Source: Paludibacteraceae bacterium (GTDB lineage: Bacteria; Bacteroidota; Bacteroidia; Bacteroidales; Paludibacteraceae). From it: a stretch of 64,000 nucleotides of DNA. The notes below the pieces were generated by a model. The model was not told the origin of the DNA. It searched no databases and saw only the letters and a program-made list of their open reading frames with translations. This document shows, in pieces, positions 55,801-62,694 of this stretch (positions within the stretch are counted from its first letter, which is position 1; the number at the start of each line of letters is the position of its first letter). Made by a program: the position numbers and the translations under genes. The stretch is taken from assembly GCA_016937795.1 (NCBI GenBank), contig JAFGVV010000034.1, positions 28,210 to 92,209 on the forward strand, given 5' to 3'.

Positions 55801-57485
55801 CCTGTGGGAGAATTTGTATTGGCAGGTGTCGGCAAATTCCATTTAAGTGTAATATCCGAATCTGTGTTTTTGATGGGCAATACAACCGGATTTACCGGGA
55901 CAGGATATGCCGGAATCACAATTTTTGTCTTTGAGATGAGGATGTCATTTCCCCAAGCCACATCAGCACGTTTTATGCGAAATTCATATTCTGCATCTGC
56001 CTTGTTAATATTGGGGTATTGAATTTCTATAGTTCTTTGTGTCGTATCTGAGTAATTCAGATGACCCTTTTTGAGAACTACATCCTGCCAATCGGAGGCG
56101 CCTGCCCTCTTCATTTGAACTGTAAATGGCTGTGGTGCCACAGGTTCTGAACCAACGCTTTGCGTCCAGCTTAATTTTATACGTCCGGTTTCCCTTAGCA
56201 ATTCGGCGCTCAGCAATTTTGGACGTCTGAAAAATGATTGACCATCATTTCGAAGCGAATCTTTATCGTCTACATACCAGAATAACTCACCAACATTTGC
56301 ATCGGTGTTCAAATTAAGTTTTTTAATTTCAGCCCGTCCTGTTTTGGCAGCAACATCGCCGGGATTCAGGTCTGTGTTGTAAGGTATTGTTATATTTGAA
56401 CCAAAAAACTTTAACGTATACCACCAATACCCTGTATACCTTAAGTTCATGTCGTTTGGTGCCATAATACCCCAGTTGAATTTAGTGCCACCTGACTTTT
56501 TGACCACAGTATTTCCGTATTCACCAGCAATCAAACCTCTATAGCCCGGTGACGCTATTCCACCATAGTCAAAGTGACCCAACATAATTATTCGTTTTGC
56601 ATTAAATGCACCGGCTTGTAACCAGCCAATAATACCGCCTATTGTGGCATTCCTGCTACCATCGTTCATCAGCAATTTACCGGCAAACAAACAATCAGAC
56701 ATATTCAGCGTTCCTCCACGCAAGGTACCGATCAAACCTCCCACATCATTTCCATTCCCCTCCATTGGATAAGGATTTATGGTGGTGTTTCTGACCGACG
56801 ACCCACTCAGATTAACTGTGGCTCCTTCAATTTTACCAATTAAGCCGCCATAGGTATCCAATGCCTTTAGTACGCCGCTTTTTACATGACAGTTCTGAAT
56901 ATTCACGGTGAAACCCAAACTAATATCGCCTGCAACTACTCCTGCTAAATATGTTTTATTGCCATCGATGAATACATTCTCAAAAAAAATATTTTTCACA
57001 GTCACATTGGCGCGTATCGTTCCAAAAAGGCCCATACACATATTCTGTCCTGTTCCGTGCGAAATGCTGAAATTGTCGAAACTCCTTGCTTCATCATAAA
57101 TTGTCATATTTTTGATAGCAAAACAATCGCCATCAAAAACCCCTTTAAAAGTTTTGGTTGGTTGCGCAGAATAAGTACTCCAAAACCCAATTGGTTCCCA
57201 AAGGTGAGCTCCGAGGTCAATATCGTTCACTAATTTATAATATTTGCCCTGAGAGTTATATGCCTTTCCGTCATATTCATTCACAAGATAAGCCAAATAA
57301 GCTAACTGACCCGCATTAGCTATACGATAAGGATCAGCCTGCGTTCCGGCACCACCATCGAACGATGTAGCTCTAAAGCCGGAATTCAGCCAAAGCTGAG
57401 TGTCGGCAGCATAAGTATTTATTGCATTAGTGGACAATGCCACAACACACAGGCAATAAAACAATTGTGTAATTCTCTTTTGCAT
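46884..57485 (-). CDS. Giant (3533-residue) multidomain surface protein with T9SS tail
   Basis: Signal peptide about 1-26 (NTYA). Residues 30-400 hold GLUG-like right-handed repeats (GGLIGKIEGATVNLSG, GGLIGTLRGGTLNMSD). Several FN3-like domains (about 430-900) follow. LamG/ConA-like domain 1 lies at about 925-1130, with a QDPNQDP insert near 1056-1075, and a carboxypeptidase-like domain at about 1240-1320. A long region without recognised domain (about 1330-2430) includes a Gly-rich hydrophobic stretch near 1746-1762. LamG-like domains 2 (about 2445-2612) and 3 (about 2640-2835) and a BACON-like segment (about 2930-3030) come next. The T9SS sorting domain begins VRAYPVVVKSTLYIE. It is likely a cell-surface adhesin or glycan-binding protein; function unknown. 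A LuxR-type membrane regulator is divergent from it. Confidence 0.88.
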   Translation of the reverse strand: MQKRITQLFYCLCVVALSTNAINTYAADTQLWLNSGFRATSFDGGAGTQADPYRIANAGQLAYLAYLVNEYDGKAYNSQGKYYKLVNDIDLGAHLWEPIGFWSTYSAQPTKTFKGVFDGDCFAIKNMTIYDEARSFDNFSISHGTGQNMCMGLFGTIRANVTVKNIFFENVFIDGNKTYLAGVVAGDISLGFTVNIQNCHVKSGVLKALDTYGGLIGKIEGATVNLSGSSVRNTTINPYPMEGNGNDVGGLIGTLRGGTLNMSDCLFAGKLLMNDGSRNATIGGIIGWLQAGAFNAKRIIMLGHFDYGGIASPGYRGLIAGEYGNTVVKKSGGTKFNWGIMAPNDMNLRYTGYWWYTLKFFGSNITIPYNTDLNPGDVAAKTGRAEIKKLNLNTDANVGELFWYVDDKDSLRNDGQSFFRRPKLLSAELLRETGRIKLSWTQSVGSEPVAPQPFTVQMKRAGASDWQDVVLKKGHLNYSDTTQRTIEIQYPNINKADAEYEFRIKRADVAWGNDILISKTKIVIPAYPVPVNPVVLPIKNTDSDITLKWNLPTPANTNSPTGDYVIQWSFDGNQWNTVNALTKGNLSIDLNKTTQEVSFAYPAAMLNKGTKDVQFRIKRLNFDWNETVNGVNSTAETVYRSLNTNIIKFIRIFAEGDSRGIKVNWEQDNGRLNDNWYFRLYRKSVDQYAFDYPSNYVTEVMVSNVGNKLSLMDDILTQTCTPFHYQVRLEEGEDYNSAVVKAESGIMDNPDVVKLDISKGTINALSVSKGFFNDRVVLKWNVTPGNTFSRYTITRRMIDEESANTEQLHELVPVSAHTTQYSYIDNTAIPGIYYSYEIKAWNNCNERSSESSKMSSLGFVQPLGVVSGKVTFEGGNAVSGVSIIAESDASSQYANRSLPFSSELDNHVIVPYKPSCWSPTAFSAQFWMRETKSKYNASYFSGKYRYSLRADSTTAYKLTFNAWDGVRATNFFNDGHYNFSFNYQLPENVWVHITVTYAATENTGIAKLYINGKHFETITQEYENPVQKFQTDEILYNEYYGVENIFIGGSYLSPLYNADNQDPYQDPNQDPNQNPVNQNETIQSNINPNPYTEIKYSLNGYLDELRFWKTTLDSAAIAANYDSYLSGKEADLFLYYRFNEPMVYEIFDVSGRNGIFNENHGSIISTSRMRSTDYVPPCYNKATTDVNGNYLITTIPYTGEGSTAILKPLLGIHKFSPNNKPLFFSQAAATYSNADFIDISAFKVQGKVVYEGSNYPVAGCSFRIDGTQAAAGGQAITTDAEGKFTLSVPIGKHTLQIEKSGHVFANNGFAQIKKSNLIDFQDDIIEMNFTDNTKVKLIGRVTGGLKENDKVLGFGESLNNIGVDSITLTNTKSDQYDLRLAENDSTAIMSHNNGEWKRSGVLLNDTSIVKYQKDKVTIHVSPKTGEFVAWLIPEKYIIDDIKVKDGESQMSIYIQKGQLDLSQKAVPNDSYMQTEVRTWTDSVFVTNKKGMVDHWEYSEKSDTVRYHDKWQWYYQSTPTFSMHQIVEKDTVPYLGEKTFILRDDLTDQMDTLQLATVNTDNSVTYLFGKPVFRQGNTYNMYFKAYEEYKNYSTDNDNPVTTHTAVTGTVNVDNAIALKQEEQNGNIVSVELDEQGTASYTFIGGLPDLTTAQNQISATVQIGNFSYYWNRGSEPVTAWHLGERSTGTDFMTSGPNEIDMVLHDPPGSSSYSYIEKGSKISSTISTSVDNEILKEVNATLDFGAEITMFAGAWGGFGGGVMAGFIETAETKLDVKTGIKSEQKWNKSNEKTKSTTFSERFSTSDDPMFVGHPGDVFIGNSTNIQYGITNGVSITKGNVATTPWAKAGNDSVYKIAPSASIAYGQTFATRFVFTQVELEEIMIPKWKNAIEILLKEKGTGVDLSTIDRPVYVSNLERDDVNFGKMNSDKSAFGNAATPLKPYDGPSYTIHFPASWNDRESWSLFGLEKHKTFQDSVVWANNQINGWTKAIAESERSKVQMQQAGNYSFGGGSEMEYSIESTQSKSYSSTFTWVLSPSLGLTTGIEIRGIGTEIETSVEYTHSEAQTGTEEAEYSVNSGFVLKEDGFGDEISVDYGVTDMGTFAFKSRGGRTSCPYEAEARSKYFEPGKHILSEGTMQIEVPKINVFGATKVLNVPANKPASFKLHMKNESETNDDIWFQLIVDEETNPDGAELQIDGGIIGNGRTFLVKAGEVLTKTLFVSKGSVDVYNNIGLILRSTCQNDPTDFWPDITDTTWVSVEFIPACSEVAIKEPVNNWIVNTQNHTGDTMQIVIDSYDVNFPNFGYIRLEYRPTSSPSWNTITTFYPTALFAKAQGVKEDIGSRSTLVYKWKVPQDGPYELRATTASVNIDADNKIVGNPLSTYSCDAIGGYVDFSKPKALGNPLPSNGILTSDGEISITFNEKIQNVYESMISVQASLNKGEIDHSRAVKFSGGQPAYTEAGIALANRSFSFETFYNRKPGATGTLFAHGDDLAVEFNSTNNLVVKVQGVSYISLNSLPTNEWCYVAFSYNNATKSFVVYHYSGTTSTALEFDKTTQLSQMYSGLGRLFTGANLNASIHELSLWTKEMSSINDQHMNSAKTGNELNLVGYWPMNEGHGSVNIDKARSRHLILPSAQMWYSNFGNYALNLNGSNYVEVPAANVALLAQDNFAIEFWFNGDSQANATLFSCGDGVLDLEPAKKMSVAVDENSKLSLRTNGVAYVLSDSNYLDNTWHHFALNVLRNGSVVAYVDGEAVRQLPSSAVKWVNGDKYLLGANNYRSATEMNNVGKHFKGFIDEFRLWKSTLTAGAIRSNIYNRLTENEDALLVYIPFDRLAIESSMLVAYDSWTDAVTDSLVVTPVNGATALDISAPTLQVKRPLQNVEFSFVASDNKIVITPTANAADIEGTTLEVRVKDVKDLHDNLVQPVSWIAYVNNNSLFWSEQNVSISKEMLVPGQFNVSISNQSAINENWSVKELPNWLTVSKTHGTLKPLATDLLIFTIDEALPIGSYEETIYLTGNLQINTALNILLKVTGIKPGWTTHHADYELSMNLIGQLHFEGVVSEDSEDIVAAFIDNECVGLASPEYYKNYDAYYLAMDIYGDDKHLNKPVVFKAWDASTGEIYPAANLSENVTFISNKLYGKMSTPVLVRASDFIEQSAMLQQGWNWLALNIKPANMSLSHIFKSVDDKSTVLKNDVGFSVPTDVNADIWNGTLDSIKIGKMYKLRMKEGVELLMSGRKLNPADVSIPITQNWNWIAYIPRFNLSVDEALSDLDAVENDMLKGQSQFAIYENGAWVGSLRSLVPGKGYLYYSVDNVLKSFHYPSVASASLRVKSDFSDTYESPLWSVVNESLFDDNMPLIAVVKHDEQLMLNTQVGVFKDDECRGTAVSQADGKLFISVRGNESDSYPLTFKVYNKDTDSYYQPTQTLAFNSGSIDYIDYEHPYVLQVNAGTGLYNQTKGKVRAYPVVVKSTLYIETVDFNVTRVIVCDVSGKIIKHIENDDDVSKINFTGVEPGIYIVKVVNAANEAHVLKIVKQ
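54262..54315. repeat. Short in-gene tandem repeat encoding QDPNQDPY-type residues
   Basis: Within the giant gene, three GGATCC sites are spaced 15 and 15 nt apart in a run of near-identical 15-nt units. On the minus strand they encode the repeated tripeptide QDP. The insert breaks LamG domain 1 between strands and looks like a flexible Asn/Asp/Pro-rich loop that may vary in length between strains. Confidence 0.7.
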
Positions 57486-57625
57486 AATATTAGTTTTAAT
57501 GTGGGGAAGGGGGCTGATAAATAATGGAAGCGTAAGTTTCTGCTTTAAACATTATTAAAACAACGCATAAAGAAAATACATTTATTTGTAATTGCGGAAT
57601 TTCGCAGGGGTAGTTGAGGGGTAGT

Positions 57626-57656
57626 TTTGTGTATATTCTAAAATATGCTAATTTTG
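57626..57656 (+). promoter_or_regulatory. Bacteroidota-type promoter of the LuxR-type regulator
   Basis: A -33 TTTG (57626-57629) and a -7 TAATTTTG (57649-57656) are exactly 19 nt apart and lie 24 nt before the start codon. The minus-strand promoter of the giant gene in the same 195-nt gap could not be identified. Confidence 0.65.
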
Positions 57657-57680
57657 CTTCCGTAAAAAATCACATTCCAT

Positions 57681-58733
57681 ATGAACGACTACAGAACTTA
57701 TTTCCATCAAACGATTAATAAAATTGCTCACTGGCTGTTTATTATCAGTGCAATAGGGATAGTAATCGATACACAAACGCCCGCATTCGGACACTCTGCC
57801 TGGATAAATTACCTGAATTATCCAATTTTGCTGGTGGCTGTAGTGGGATATATGTTATATCTGTTCCGGCTGATCACATCGCGCATTTTATTGCTGATTT
57901 TCAGCTATGCATTTACTGTGTTTTTTTATGTTCCCGGCATAGTGGATCCGGCCATAAATAATACCGAAACACTTTACTATTTCTCAAAAATATATTGCTG
58001 TATTATCTATATCTTCTTTGCTGCACTCACAGGAATGGGAAAGCATGTACTCTATCTGGGCGGTCTTAACCTTGCACTTTACCTTACTACATCCTTGCAA
58101 TTCACTTCAATACAGGGTAGCTTTTATATCGATTATATTAATGTTTTTACTCTTATCGTGGTGCCCGTGGTTATATTTATTGTATTCAGACTGATAGACT
58201 CTTTTATTAAAAACACTGAGGCTGAAAAGCACAAAACAAAAGAGGCTGAAAAAAATATTCTGAATTTTAAAATAGATGAAGAGAATAAACGTAATCATTT
58301 TTTATCTGTGATTCAACAATCGGATATACAATTGTTGAATGAATTGAGTGAAAAAATGAACGGGTTAATGAAATTGGATAATGTAAATGAAATAAAGAAT
58401 GAGATCCTATCACTTAAAAAAAAATGTCATCTTTTTCTTTATAATGCCGAAAACAGCGAGAATGCACGTTGGCAAAAACACACTGATGTGGAGTTTATTG
58501 CCGGGCTAAAATCGAAATACCCACAACTCACAGCCAAAGAACAATATATATGTTCTCTTATAAGGCTGCGACTTTCTTCAAAAGAAATTGCCGAAAAACA
58601 AGGGCTGAGTGTTGAGAGCGTGAAGTGGCACCGGAAAAACATACGAAAAAAACTGAATATCCCCGATAATAAATCTCTGATTGAATTTGTATCGACAAAC
58701 TCAAATTCTAATTTCAATGAGGGGGCAATATAG
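57681..58733 (+). CDS. Membrane-anchored LuxR-type transcriptional regulator
   Basis: 350 residues. About six hydrophobic helices occupy residues 10-175 (for example WLFIISAIGIVIDTQTPAFG, then LLIFSYAFTVFFYVPG). A charged coiled coil (about 178-245) leads to a LuxR-type HTH at the C-terminus (about 278-345; LTAKEQYICSLIRLRLSSKE, IAEKQGLSVESVKWHRKNIR). It resembles the C-terminal half of the regulator at 11827-14715, with a membrane bundle in place of the propeller. It contains no receiver domain. It is divergent from the giant surface-protein gene, which is its probable target. Confidence 0.82.
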   Translation: MNDYRTYFHQTINKIAHWLFIISAIGIVIDTQTPAFGHSAWINYLNYPILLVAVVGYMLYLFRLITSRILLLIFSYAFTVFFYVPGIVDPAINNTETLYYFSKIYCCIIYIFFAALTGMGKHVLYLGGLNLALYLTTSLQFTSIQGSFYIDYINVFTLIVVPVVIFIVFRLIDSFIKNTEAEKHKTKEAEKNILNFKIDEENKRNHFLSVIQQSDIQLLNELSEKMNGLMKLDNVNEIKNEILSLKKKCHLFLYNAENSENARWQKHTDVEFIAGLKSKYPQLTAKEQYICSLIRLRLSSKEIAEKQGLSVESVKWHRKNIRKKLNIPDNKSLIEFVSTNSNSNFNEGAI

Positions 58734-58799
58734 CTTTCCTGTTCTCACTGATATGTCCTTTAAGTGAGCAAATAATGGCGTGTGTTCGACGGGATTAAA

Positions 58800-60182
58800 T
58801 CAATCTTTCTCCACCTCCACCACAGTCATTTTTACATTGCGATGTGCCACTTTATAGCCTTTGAAGTTGATAAAAATCTGTGTTTCGTATCGCGCCGACA
58901 CTTCAAAATAAGATGAATTGTCGTTTATCCTGATGTTTTTTATATCGCCTGTGCTGAGTCCGGCTTCTTCCACCAGAAATTCAATCAGATTATTTTTTGT
59001 AAATCCCTGAATCAATCCCAGATTCATTTGAATACCAATTGGATGCGTGTGTTTTGTCCCGTTTGCCAATTTGACTGTAATTTCCGAAAAATCAATTTTC
59101 AAATCGTTTTCTAAAGTCTTAATTTCCGGCAGGTCCTCGGCTCTGATCAGGCAAACCGACAACCCTGATTTTCCGGCACGGGCTGTACGACCGCTGCGAT
59201 GTGTGTATTGATCGGACTTTTCGGGCAAATGATAGTGAATAATATAATCGAGCTCTTTTACATCGATGCCACGTGCGGCAATGTCAGTAGCAAACAGTAA
59301 ATTGATACGACCCTTGCGGAGTCCGCGCATCACTTTGTCGCGCATCTCCTGATTCAGATTCCCGTGAAGTGCATCTGCCGACACCTCGAAACCGGCCAGC
59401 TGTTTCGAAAGTCGCTTGGCTGCCGTTTTTGTGCGACAAAACAGGATGCCCCGTTGTTCCTTTCGCTCCGACAAAAAAGCTTTCAGATAATCGAGCTTTT
59501 CGCCTTGTTTGTAAATGATATAGCTGTGCTCAATGTTTTGATTAATAAAGTCTTCGGCATTTATACGTAGGGTCACTGCATCGGGGCGAATAAAATCGCG
59601 TATAATGGCAGTCACCTCGGCAGGCATAGTGGCAGTAAAAAGCAATTTCCGCACATCGCTCTCGCATTGCCTCAGAATTTTATCGATTTCGGTTTTGAAA
59701 CCCATATTCATCATTTCGTCGGCTTCGTCGAGTACCACAAATTTCAAATTATCCAGGCTCAGCGCTTTTCGTTCGAGTAAATCGAGTAATCGTCCCGGAG
59801 TGGCCACCACCACGTGCGTAGATCGTTTCAGACGCTGAATATGCTCGTCGATAGGCACGCCGCCATACACACATTCGGTAAATATGCGTGGCATGTGTTT
59901 CGAGAAAAGAAAAAATTCCCGCGCCACCTGCTGTCCAAGTTCGCGTGTGGGAACAAGTACTAACGCCTGAATTTTAGTGTTTTTTGGATCGATGGTTTGC
60001 AGTATTGGCAAACAAAAAGCAGCCGTTTTGCCTGTTCCGGTTTGTGCTACCGATACAAGATCGGTTTCGGATTTCAAAATATGCGGAATAGCTTTTGCTT
60101 GTATATCAGAAGGTTCCGAAATTCTGTTTTCGAGCAATGCCTGCGTAATGGCTTCGTTGATGCCTAATTGACCAAATGTCAT
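58800..60182 (-). CDS. DEAD-box ATP-dependent RNA helicase, DbpA-like
   Basis: 460 residues. Motifs in order: Q motif (near SDIQAKAIP), AQTGTGKT (I), PTRELGQQ (Ia), ATPGRLLDLL (Ib), DEADEMMNMGF (II), FTATMP (III), GILFCRTKTAAKRLSKQL (IV), ATDIAARGIDVKELDYIIHY (V) and HRSGRTARAG (VI). A C-terminal domain (about 385-460) with RFF-type fold (ISEYARYE-like, VEVEKD end) matches the DbpA RNA-binding domain, which recognises 23S rRNA in other bacteria. Expected role is ribosome assembly. It is convergent with the LuxR-type regulator gene. Confidence 0.92.
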   Translation of the reverse strand: MTFGQLGINEAITQALLENRISEPSDIQAKAIPHILKSETDLVSVAQTGTGKTAAFCLPILQTIDPKNTKIQALVLVPTRELGQQVAREFFLFSKHMPRIFTECVYGGVPIDEHIQRLKRSTHVVVATPGRLLDLLERKALSLDNLKFVVLDEADEMMNMGFKTEIDKILRQCESDVRKLLFTATMPAEVTAIIRDFIRPDAVTLRINAEDFINQNIEHSYIIYKQGEKLDYLKAFLSERKEQRGILFCRTKTAAKRLSKQLAGFEVSADALHGNLNQEMRDKVMRGLRKGRINLLFATDIAARGIDVKELDYIIHYHLPEKSDQYTHRSGRTARAGKSGLSVCLIRAEDLPEIKTLENDLKIDFSEITVKLANGTKHTHPIGIQMNLGLIQGFTKNNLIEFLVEEAGLSTGDIKNIRINDNSSYFEVSARYETQIFINFKGYKVAHRNVKMTVVEVEKD

Positions 60183-60553
60183 AAATCATAAATGTTATAA
60201 GTAAGCGATAAGGAAACTGTCTCAGAAGAATATTCTGAGCGCAAATTTTCGCAAATGCTACAATTTTTGTATGCTGTATTGTGTTGAATAATAGCCGTAT
60301 CTGATTTGCGGAAATTTGCGTTTTCTTGCGTAATTTGTGTTCTGCTTTATTTTGATACAGCTTCATCTGGATACAAAGGTACTTGTATTCGTTGGAATAA
60401 TTGATTTATGCAACATAAAGTTGTCATATAAACATTTTAGGTTGTATGTGTTTGCAAATATCTTGAATTATAAATGTCAAATCATTTTTAACCTCTACCA
60501 TTTTTTACACAAAAACCATTATCTTTGTATCATTGATAATGTTTGTTTCGTCT
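60183..60553. promoter_or_regulatory. 371-nt divergent region between helicase and rpoN
   Basis: A minus-strand -7 TACCTTTG (60381-60374) is the candidate for the helicase. A plus-strand -7 TATCTTTG (60520-60527) precedes rpoN by 26 nt. No convincing -33 box is placed correctly for either. A long inverted repeat (60239-60256 with 60304-60321) and a small hairpin (CTCAGAA...TTCTGAG, around 60221-60239) fill the left part. No gene is supported. Confidence 0.5.
60239..60321. repeat. Interrupted inverted repeat with GCGAAAATTTGCG arms
   Basis: GCGCAAATTTTCGCAAAT (60239-60256) and ATTTGCGGAAATTTGCGT (60304-60321) are reverse complements with two mismatches over 18 bases, separated by 47 nt. The arms also contain internal palindromes. 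Possibly a dispersed palindromic element, like the ACCACATAGG repeat at 891-1055. Confidence 0.6.
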
Positions 60554-62005
60554 ATGTTAAAACAACAATTACAGCAGAAATTACAACAAAAACTATCGCC
60601 GGCACAAATACAGGTGATAAAGATGCTTGAGGTTCCTACATTAGAACTCGAAGAGCGCATACGTCAGGAGATTGAAGAAAATCCTGCGCTGGAAGAAGGT
60701 GCCGAAGAGTCAGCCGATGGAGATGAGTTTGCTGACAATTACGAAGATGATGGCGGCAATAACGACGATTTCGATCCGGAAGAGTACATGGCCGACGATG
60801 ATATTCCCGATTACAAACTCAAAGCAAACAATACTTCGAAAGATGATAAACGGGAGGATATTCCGTTTTCAATCGGAATGACTTTTCATGAATATCTGGT
60901 CGATCAGCTTGGTTTGTTGCAACTTACCGAACACGAGCGTATGATTGCCGAATATGTAATTGGCAACATCGACGATGAAGGTTATCTGCGTCGTTCGCCC
61001 GAATCGATGGTGGACGATATTGTGTTTCATGCGGGTATTCAGACTTCCGACGACGAAATGATAAGTATTGTGGAGTTGGTTCGTCAGTTCGACCCGGCAG
61101 GTGTGGGTGCATCCACTTTGCAGGAATGCTTATTACTGCAACTCGATCGCCGCACTCAGTCCCGCGAAGTGGAGTTAGCCGAAAGAATTCTCACAGATTA
61201 TTTCGATGAATTCTCAAAAAAACATTACGATAAAATAAACAAAGCATTAGACATTAACGACGATGATCTTAAAAAAGTCGTCAATGAAATTATCCGGCTA
61301 AACCCTAAGCCCGGAAATGCCTGGGGTGGCAATATTCTCGAAAAATCGATGGCTACCATTGTGCCCGATTTTATTCTCGAAAACGAAGAAGGCAAGCTTT
61401 CGGTACATCTGAACAATAGCAATGTACCTGAGTTAAGGGTAAACAGCACCTACAACGAAATGTTTCAGGACTACGCATCGAACAAAAAAAATCAGACCCG
61501 CGAAATGAAAGATGCGGTAATGTTTGTAAAACAAAAAATTGATGCCGCACGTTGGTTTATCGATGCCATCAAGCAACGCCAGCAAACACTGCTGACCACC
61601 ATGATGGCAATCGTCGATTTTCAAAAAGATTTTTTTATCGAAGGCGACGATACTTATCTGAAACCAATGATTCTGAAAGATATAGCCGATCGAACAGGCT
61701 ACGATATTTCAACAGTTTCGCGTGTAAGCAACAGCAAATATATCCAAACTGAGTTTGGCATTTTTCCGGTAAAATACTTTTTTTCTGAATCGATGACCAA
61801 CGACTCAGGCGAAGAAGTTTCGACGCGCGAAATAAAAAAGATTCTTCAGGACTGTATCGATAACGAAGACAAGCACAAACCGCTCAACGATGATGCTTTG
61901 GCTGATGTACTAAAAGAAAAAGGCTATCTGATTGCACGACGCACAGTAGCAAAATATCGCGAACAATTAAGTATCCCTGTAGCACGTTTGCGAAAGGAAA
62001 TCTGA
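60554..62005 (+). CDS. rpoN: RNA polymerase sigma-54 factor
   Basis: The start at 60554 (MLKQQLQQKLQQKLSPAQ) gives 483 residues; an ATG seven codons earlier is less likely. Region I is Gln/Leu-rich (MLEVPTLELEERIRQEIEEN). Region II is very acidic (about 42-90). Core-binding and HTH parts follow (DISTVSRVSNSKYIQTEFG), and the RpoN box ARRTVAKYR lies near residue 460. It directs RNA polymerase to -24/-12 promoters with an enhancer-binding activator. The gene stands near the right end of the window, not next to ptsN or hpf homologues. Confidence 0.96.
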   Translation: MLKQQLQQKLQQKLSPAQIQVIKMLEVPTLELEERIRQEIEENPALEEGAEESADGDEFADNYEDDGGNNDDFDPEEYMADDDIPDYKLKANNTSKDDKREDIPFSIGMTFHEYLVDQLGLLQLTEHERMIAEYVIGNIDDEGYLRRSPESMVDDIVFHAGIQTSDDEMISIVELVRQFDPAGVGASTLQECLLLQLDRRTQSREVELAERILTDYFDEFSKKHYDKINKALDINDDDLKKVVNEIIRLNPKPGNAWGGNILEKSMATIVPDFILENEEGKLSVHLNNSNVPELRVNSTYNEMFQDYASNKKNQTREMKDAVMFVKQKIDAARWFIDAIKQRQQTLLTTMMAIVDFQKDFFIEGDDTYLKPMILKDIADRTGYDISTVSRVSNSKYIQTEFGIFPVKYFFSESMTNDSGEEVSTREIKKILQDCIDNEDKHKPLNDDALADVLKEKGYLIARRTVAKYREQLSIPVARLRKEI

Positions 62006-62059
62006 CATTTCGCAATCAGCATTTTGATTCACCATAAAGATGCGACAACAATTCAACGA

Positions 62060-62665
62060 ATGAAAAATTTTTACAAAATAACATCTCTTATATTCCAGCC
62101 TTTACTTATGCCCTTTTTTGGCATGTTGATGCTTATGAATATGCAGGTATTCGCAGTACTTCCCACCACATGGAAACTGATATCCATTTCGGGCACGCTG
62201 GTATTTACCGGAATCATGCCTGCTGTACCTATCCTGCTTATGTTGCGCAAAGGCGAAGTGAAAGATTTATTTATCTCGAAAAAAGAAGACCGCACATTTC
62301 CCTATCTTTTTTCGTTTGTCTCTTATCTTTTCTGGGTGTTTTTTCTGTGGCGCACATTACGTATGCCTTATTTTATTGTAGGAATGGGTGCTGCCACCAC
62401 GATTTCAATTTTACTGATTACCACCATCAATCTGAAATGGAAGATTTCGGCTCACCTTTCAGGCATTGGAGGCTTGCTGGGTGGTGTTTTTGGCGTTTGC
62501 TACCGCCTTGCATATAATCCTTTATGGCTACTGATTGCTTTACTCGCCATATCGGCATTAGTAGCGCTCTCGCGTATCGAACTGAAAGCCCACACTCCCG
62601 GGCAAACACTTGCAGGATTCTCATTAGCTTTTGTGCTGGTATTTCTGCCGGCTGTGTTATTGTAA
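62060..62665 (+). CDS. PAP2-superfamily-like membrane protein with altered active site
   Basis: From ATG 62060 (MKNFYKITSLIFQPLLMP) the product has 201 residues and six hydrophobic helices. Three elements match PAP2 phosphatase motifs: KKEDRTFPY (motif 1 like K-x-R-x-P), ISAHLSGIGGLLG (motif 2 region) and SRIELKAHTPGQ (motif 3, SR-x5-H-x3-D). In the last motif the expected Asp is Gln. It may be an inactive or altered phosphatidate-type phosphatase. It lies 54 nt after rpoN and 29 nt before prfB on the same strand. Confidence 0.6.
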   Translation: MKNFYKITSLIFQPLLMPFFGMLMLMNMQVFAVLPTTWKLISISGTLVFTGIMPAVPILLMLRKGEVKDLFISKKEDRTFPYLFSFVSYLFWVFFLWRTLRMPYFIVGMGAATTISILLITTINLKWKISAHLSGIGGLLGGVFGVCYRLAYNPLWLLIALLAISALVALSRIELKAHTPGQTLAGFSLAFVLVFLPAVLL

Positions 62666-62694
62666 TAATGAATAACTAAATATAAATAAAAAAA

